Shown: piece after piece, positions 61,375 to 64,000 of the stretch
How the letters are laid out: each line of letters begins with the position of its first letter
Numbering within the stretch: the first letter of the stretch is position 1
Assembly: GCF_041431415.1 (NCBI RefSeq)
Contig: NZ_CP107845.1
Coordinates: forward strand, 7,936,001-8,000,000
Direction: 5' to 3'
Origin: Streptomyces sp. NBC_00513
GTDB lineage: Bacteria > Actinomycetota > Actinomycetes > Streptomycetales > Streptomycetaceae
DNA: 64,000 nt
Notes under the pieces: model-generated
What the model was told of the DNA's origin: nothing
Databases searched by the model: none
The model's input: only the letters and a program-made list of their open reading frames with translations
Program-made: the position numbers and the translations under genes

Positions 61375-62526
61375 ATGACGGACAATCCACACTCCTACAA
61401 GTGGACGATGTACCCCGGGAAGATCCCCCTCAGCTTCGGGGACATGGACTTCGATCCGGACCCGAGGGTGCTGGACGCGATCCAGGAACGCATGAAATGG
61501 CCGCTCGCCTACCCTCCCCCGCATCGTTCGAGCGGGGTGGCGAAGCGCATCGGCGACTACTACCTCGACCACTACGGACTGCACATTCCCTCCGACTCCC
61601 TCTGGCTGGGAACAGGCTGTCTGTCGCAGAGCTTCCACGTCCTCCGCTCCCTCGCCGCACAAGGAGACGAAGTCCTCTACTGGTCACCGGCGTTCAAGCA
61701 CATCCGCAGCGCGATCGAGGCGTCGGGAGCGACCCCCGTCCCGCTCGACGCCGGCCCTGCCATCAGCCACACCTCGCTGGAGGAGGCGATCACTCCGCGG
61801 ACGAGAGCCGTCTATCTCGTCAATCCGCACAACCCGACGGGGCGAAGCTACTCCCGCCCGGAACTGGAAGCCGTCCGAGACGTGGCCGAGCGCCATGGGC
61901 TGGTCGTGGTGACCAATGAACTGCACAGCCGTCTCGTCCTCGACGGGCAGCACGTGCCCTTCGCCTCGCTCGGCGGGACCGCCGCAGAGCTGAGTATCAC
62001 TCTCTCTGGCGCTTCGAAGTCCCACAACCTCGCAGCGGTCGGCGGCTCCTTCGCCTTCTCGCACTCCTCCGTGTTGCTCGGCAAGGTGATGGCCGACTCG
62101 GCTCACTACTGCCAAGAGGCAACAGGCCTGCAACAGGCCGCGTTGAGCGCGGCATACGACGGCGACAGCCCCTGGCTGCTCGACGCGCGCGACCGGCTGA
62201 GGCAGGCCCGTGACCACCTGATATCCGCCCTGCATACAGGGCTGCCGCGCCTGAAGATCAGAGTCCCGCAGGCCACGTACTTCATCTGGGCGGACTTCAG
62301 CGCTTATTTGAGCGCGGGGGAGTCGGCCCACCAGGTGCTCGACGAGCAGTGCGGTGTCATCGCTGCCGCGGGGGAGTCCTTCGGCGCGCCACCGACCTGG
62401 GCCCGGCTCTCCTACTCCCTGACGGACGATGTACTGGCCCGAGCTGCCAGACTGATCATCGCAGGGCTCACACACCCTTCCCGCAGTCCGGAACCCACAA
62501 CAGCTTCCCACAAGGAGGACAAATGA
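61375..62526 (+). CDS. PatB/MalY-type PLP enzyme with an Asp-to-Asn change
   Basis: 383 residues. Fold-type I aminotransferase/C-S lyase with FGDMDFDPDPRVLDAIQERM, NPHNPTGRSYS (150-156) and PLP lysine Lys215 in SGASKSHNLAAVGG. In MalY/PatB the PLP pyridine nitrogen is held by Asp in SDEIH; here residues 180-184 read TNELH, so the Asp is Asn181 (AAT at 61915). This should weaken quinonoid chemistry and favour another reaction, or regulation. ATG 2 bp after the ferredoxin stop. Confidence 0.87.
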   Translation: MTDNPHSYKWTMYPGKIPLSFGDMDFDPDPRVLDAIQERMKWPLAYPPPHRSSGVAKRIGDYYLDHYGLHIPSDSLWLGTGCLSQSFHVLRSLAAQGDEVLYWSPAFKHIRSAIEASGATPVPLDAGPAISHTSLEEAITPRTRAVYLVNPHNPTGRSYSRPELEAVRDVAERHGLVVVTNELHSRLVLDGQHVPFASLGGTAAELSITLSGASKSHNLAAVGGSFAFSHSSVLLGKVMADSAHYCQEATGLQQAALSAAYDGDSPWLLDARDRLRQARDHLISALHTGLPRLKIRVPQATYFIWADFSAYLSAGESAHQVLDEQCGVIAAAGESFGAPPTWARLSYSLTDDVLARAARLIIAGLTHPSRSPEPTTASHKEDK

Positions 62527-63497
62527 AGGTTCTAATTTCCGGCGGAGCCGGATATATCGGCAGCACGATCGCTTCGGCGTGTCTCGACGGAGGGATCACC
62601 CCGGTCATCCTTGACAGCCTCATCACCGGGAAGCGCGAGTTCACGGCGGGTCGTGAATTCTACGAAGGAGACATCGCTGACGGGAAGGTCGTGGATCGCG
62701 TCTTCCGCGACCACCCGGACATCCGAATGGTCATCCACTGTGCCGCCCTCATCGTCGTCCCTGAATCGGTCGCCGACCCGGTCGGATACTACGAGGCGAA
62801 CGTCGCCAAAAGCCTGGCCTTCGTCTCTCATCTCATCCGAAACAACTGCACGCGACTGATCTTCAGCTCCTCGGCGTCCATCTACGGCAGCAGTGATGAC
62901 TTCACCGTCGACGAGCAGTCACCGCTGGACCCGCAGAGTCCGTACGCGCGCACCAAGGCAGTCTGCGAGGGCATGTTCGCCGACATCGCGGAGGCCGGGC
63001 ACCTCCGTGTCCTCTCGCTGCGCTACTTCAACCCCATCGGGGCCGACCCCGCGATGCGTACTGGGCTCCAACTGGAGCGGCCAAGTCATGCTCTGGGCAA
63101 GCTCATTGAAGCGCATGAGGCCGGTACGGCCTTCCAGGTCACCGGTACGAACTACCTGACCAGGGATGGATCCGGTATCCGGGACTACATCCACGTATGG
63201 GATCTGGCCACCGCGCACGTCGCCGCCGCCCGCATGTTCGACGGTTCCGACGACATCACGTCCACAGCCATCAACCTGGGGACCGGCGACGGCACCACGG
63301 TCCGTGAGCTGGTGAACTCTTTCAACGACATCGTCGACACACCGGTAAAGGTGACCGACGCCCCGCCCCGCCCCGGAGACATCGCTGGCGCGTACACACG
63401 CAGCGGCCGCGCGACAGAACTCCTGGCCTGGACACCGAAGTACACCGTCGCCGACGGCATCCGCCACTCCCTCACATGGATGCGCATCCGCTCCTAG
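62523..63497 (+). CDS. UDP-glucose 4-epimerase-like (GalE) SDR enzyme
   Basis: 324 residues, extended SDR: LISGGAGYIGSTIASACLDGG, catalytic Ser/Tyr/Lys in IFSSSASIYGSS and SPYARTKAVCEGM, and a substrate loop with YFNPIGADP. Similar in length to GalE proteins (about 330). AAGGAGG before the ATG; overlaps the preceding stop by 4 nt. Provides a hexose-nucleotide change (glucose/galactose or a related sugar), perhaps for a sugar moiety of the product. Last gene of the operon. Confidence 0.88.
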   Translation: MKVLISGGAGYIGSTIASACLDGGITPVILDSLITGKREFTAGREFYEGDIADGKVVDRVFRDHPDIRMVIHCAALIVVPESVADPVGYYEANVAKSLAFVSHLIRNNCTRLIFSSSASIYGSSDDFTVDEQSPLDPQSPYARTKAVCEGMFADIAEAGHLRVLSLRYFNPIGADPAMRTGLQLERPSHALGKLIEAHEAGTAFQVTGTNYLTRDGSGIRDYIHVWDLATAHVAAARMFDGSDDITSTAINLGTGDGTTVRELVNSFNDIVDTPVKVTDAPPRPGDIAGAYTRSGRATELLAWTPKYTVADGIRHSLTWMRIRS

Positions 63498-63576
63498 ACA
63501 GCCGCCCTTGGTCCAGCAGAGCCGCCGCCCACACCGTAATATTCGAGCGGATCGAGAGACCCCGTTGTCCAATTGC

Positions 63577-64000
63577 TCACGCGGCGAGGTCGAGGGCGGC
63601 GAGGTGTGATGTCCGAGTGGGGGCGAGCGGTTGTCCAGTCCACCAGGCATCGAGTCGGAGCAGGTTGACGGCGGTAGCTGTGAGGACGTGTGCGAGGGTG
63701 GTCTTCCGTAGTCCTGTGTAGCGGGTTCTTCGGGTGCCGGCGGCCGTGACCGCCTGGTGGATCGTGCCTTCGACGCCGGAGCGGATCGCGTAGACGGCCT
63801 TCCATTCCTCGGTGGTCTGCTCGGCGCGGACACGTTCAGGACGGCGTCTTGATCTTGTGGGCGGACGGTGAGCTGACGACCGTAGCGTGTCGAGTCGGCC
63901 CGCGGGAGGGGCAAGGCGCGCAGGTCTCGGTGGCGAAGCGGATGCGGATCGCTGGTTGTTGTCGAGCCCTTCGGTCCAGTAGCGGCTGTGGGCGCCGGCG
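63577..64000 (-). pseudogene. IS1182-family transposase C-terminal remnant, continuing past the window
   Basis: Reading leftward: LPRADSTRYGRQLTVRPQDQDAVL, a frameshift near 63838, then RVRAEQTTEEWKAVYAIRSGVEGTIHQAVTAAG, RRTRYTGLRKTTLAHVLTATAVNLLRLDAWWTGQPL and the end ALDLAA at 63577. This is the conserved tail of IS1182-like transposases. The one-base shift makes it inactive unless it is a sequencing error. It bounds the peptide cluster on the right. Confidence 0.8.

Overview
The window is very GC-rich. It has Streptomyces-type codon use, GTG and TTG starts, long spurious antisense frames and many actinobacterial families (KdpF, PadR with DUF1048, STAS and HATPase regulators, IS21, ISL3 and IS630 elements). 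I read it as accessory chromosome of a Streptomyces or close relative. No rRNA, tRNA or CRISPR array was found.

Layout. 0-6 kb: ion and potassium transport, with kdpF reading out of the left edge, a KimA-like transporter, a 5'-truncated kdpB remnant and a second APC permease. 6-9.1 kb: a DrrAB-like exporter beside a PadR-DUF1048-DUF1048 operon. 9.2-10.3 kb: a scar of a MerR fragment, a lysA fragment and an internally deleted IS5 element. 10.3-15.9 kb: HxlR- and TetR-controlled oxidoreductase and hydrolase genes; the hydrolase is frameshifted. 15.9-25 kb: small regulators (MerR-like and STAS pair, cold-shock protein), repeat tracts, three consecutive perfect hairpins, a membrane protein, a lamin-tail remnant and a secreted protein. 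25-35 kb: a mobile-element graveyard (ISL3, a relaxase remnant, an IS5 transposase, a replication-relaxation pseudogene, and two copies of a ~280-bp dispersed repeat). 35.4-42.6 kb: a TRAP-TAXI importer with a divergent two-component system and a second, orphan TAXI protein. 43.3-48.6 kb: flavin monooxygenase with TetR, a CMD-family protein, an MBL hydrolase with TetR, and ISL3 debris. 48.7-50.2 kb: IS701-like and IS21 debris.

The most interesting part is 50.2-63.5 kb. A LuxR-type regulator and a small secreted protein precede two identical tandem copies of an 18-codon ORF (MIRENARALGQLMGKCTS), each with its own strong ribosome-binding site. A strong hairpin follows, then eleven co-directional, mostly overlapping genes: a TPR-like protein, an MFS exporter, a prephenate-dehydratase-like fold, a 3-hydroxyisobutyrate-dehydrogenase-like protein, a nucleotidyltransferase-like protein, a cupin, a metal-dependent amidohydrolase, a methyltransferase, a cytochrome P450 with a TTA codon, a 3Fe-4S ferredoxin, an atypical PatB/MalY-type PLP enzyme and a GalE-like epimerase. 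The layout (repeated mini-ORF, attenuator, enzymes, exporter) fits a ribosomally derived peptide pathway of a type I do not recognise. IS remnants bound it on both sides. The peptide-to-product link is inference; the gene order, the duplication and the missing key residues are visible in the sequence.
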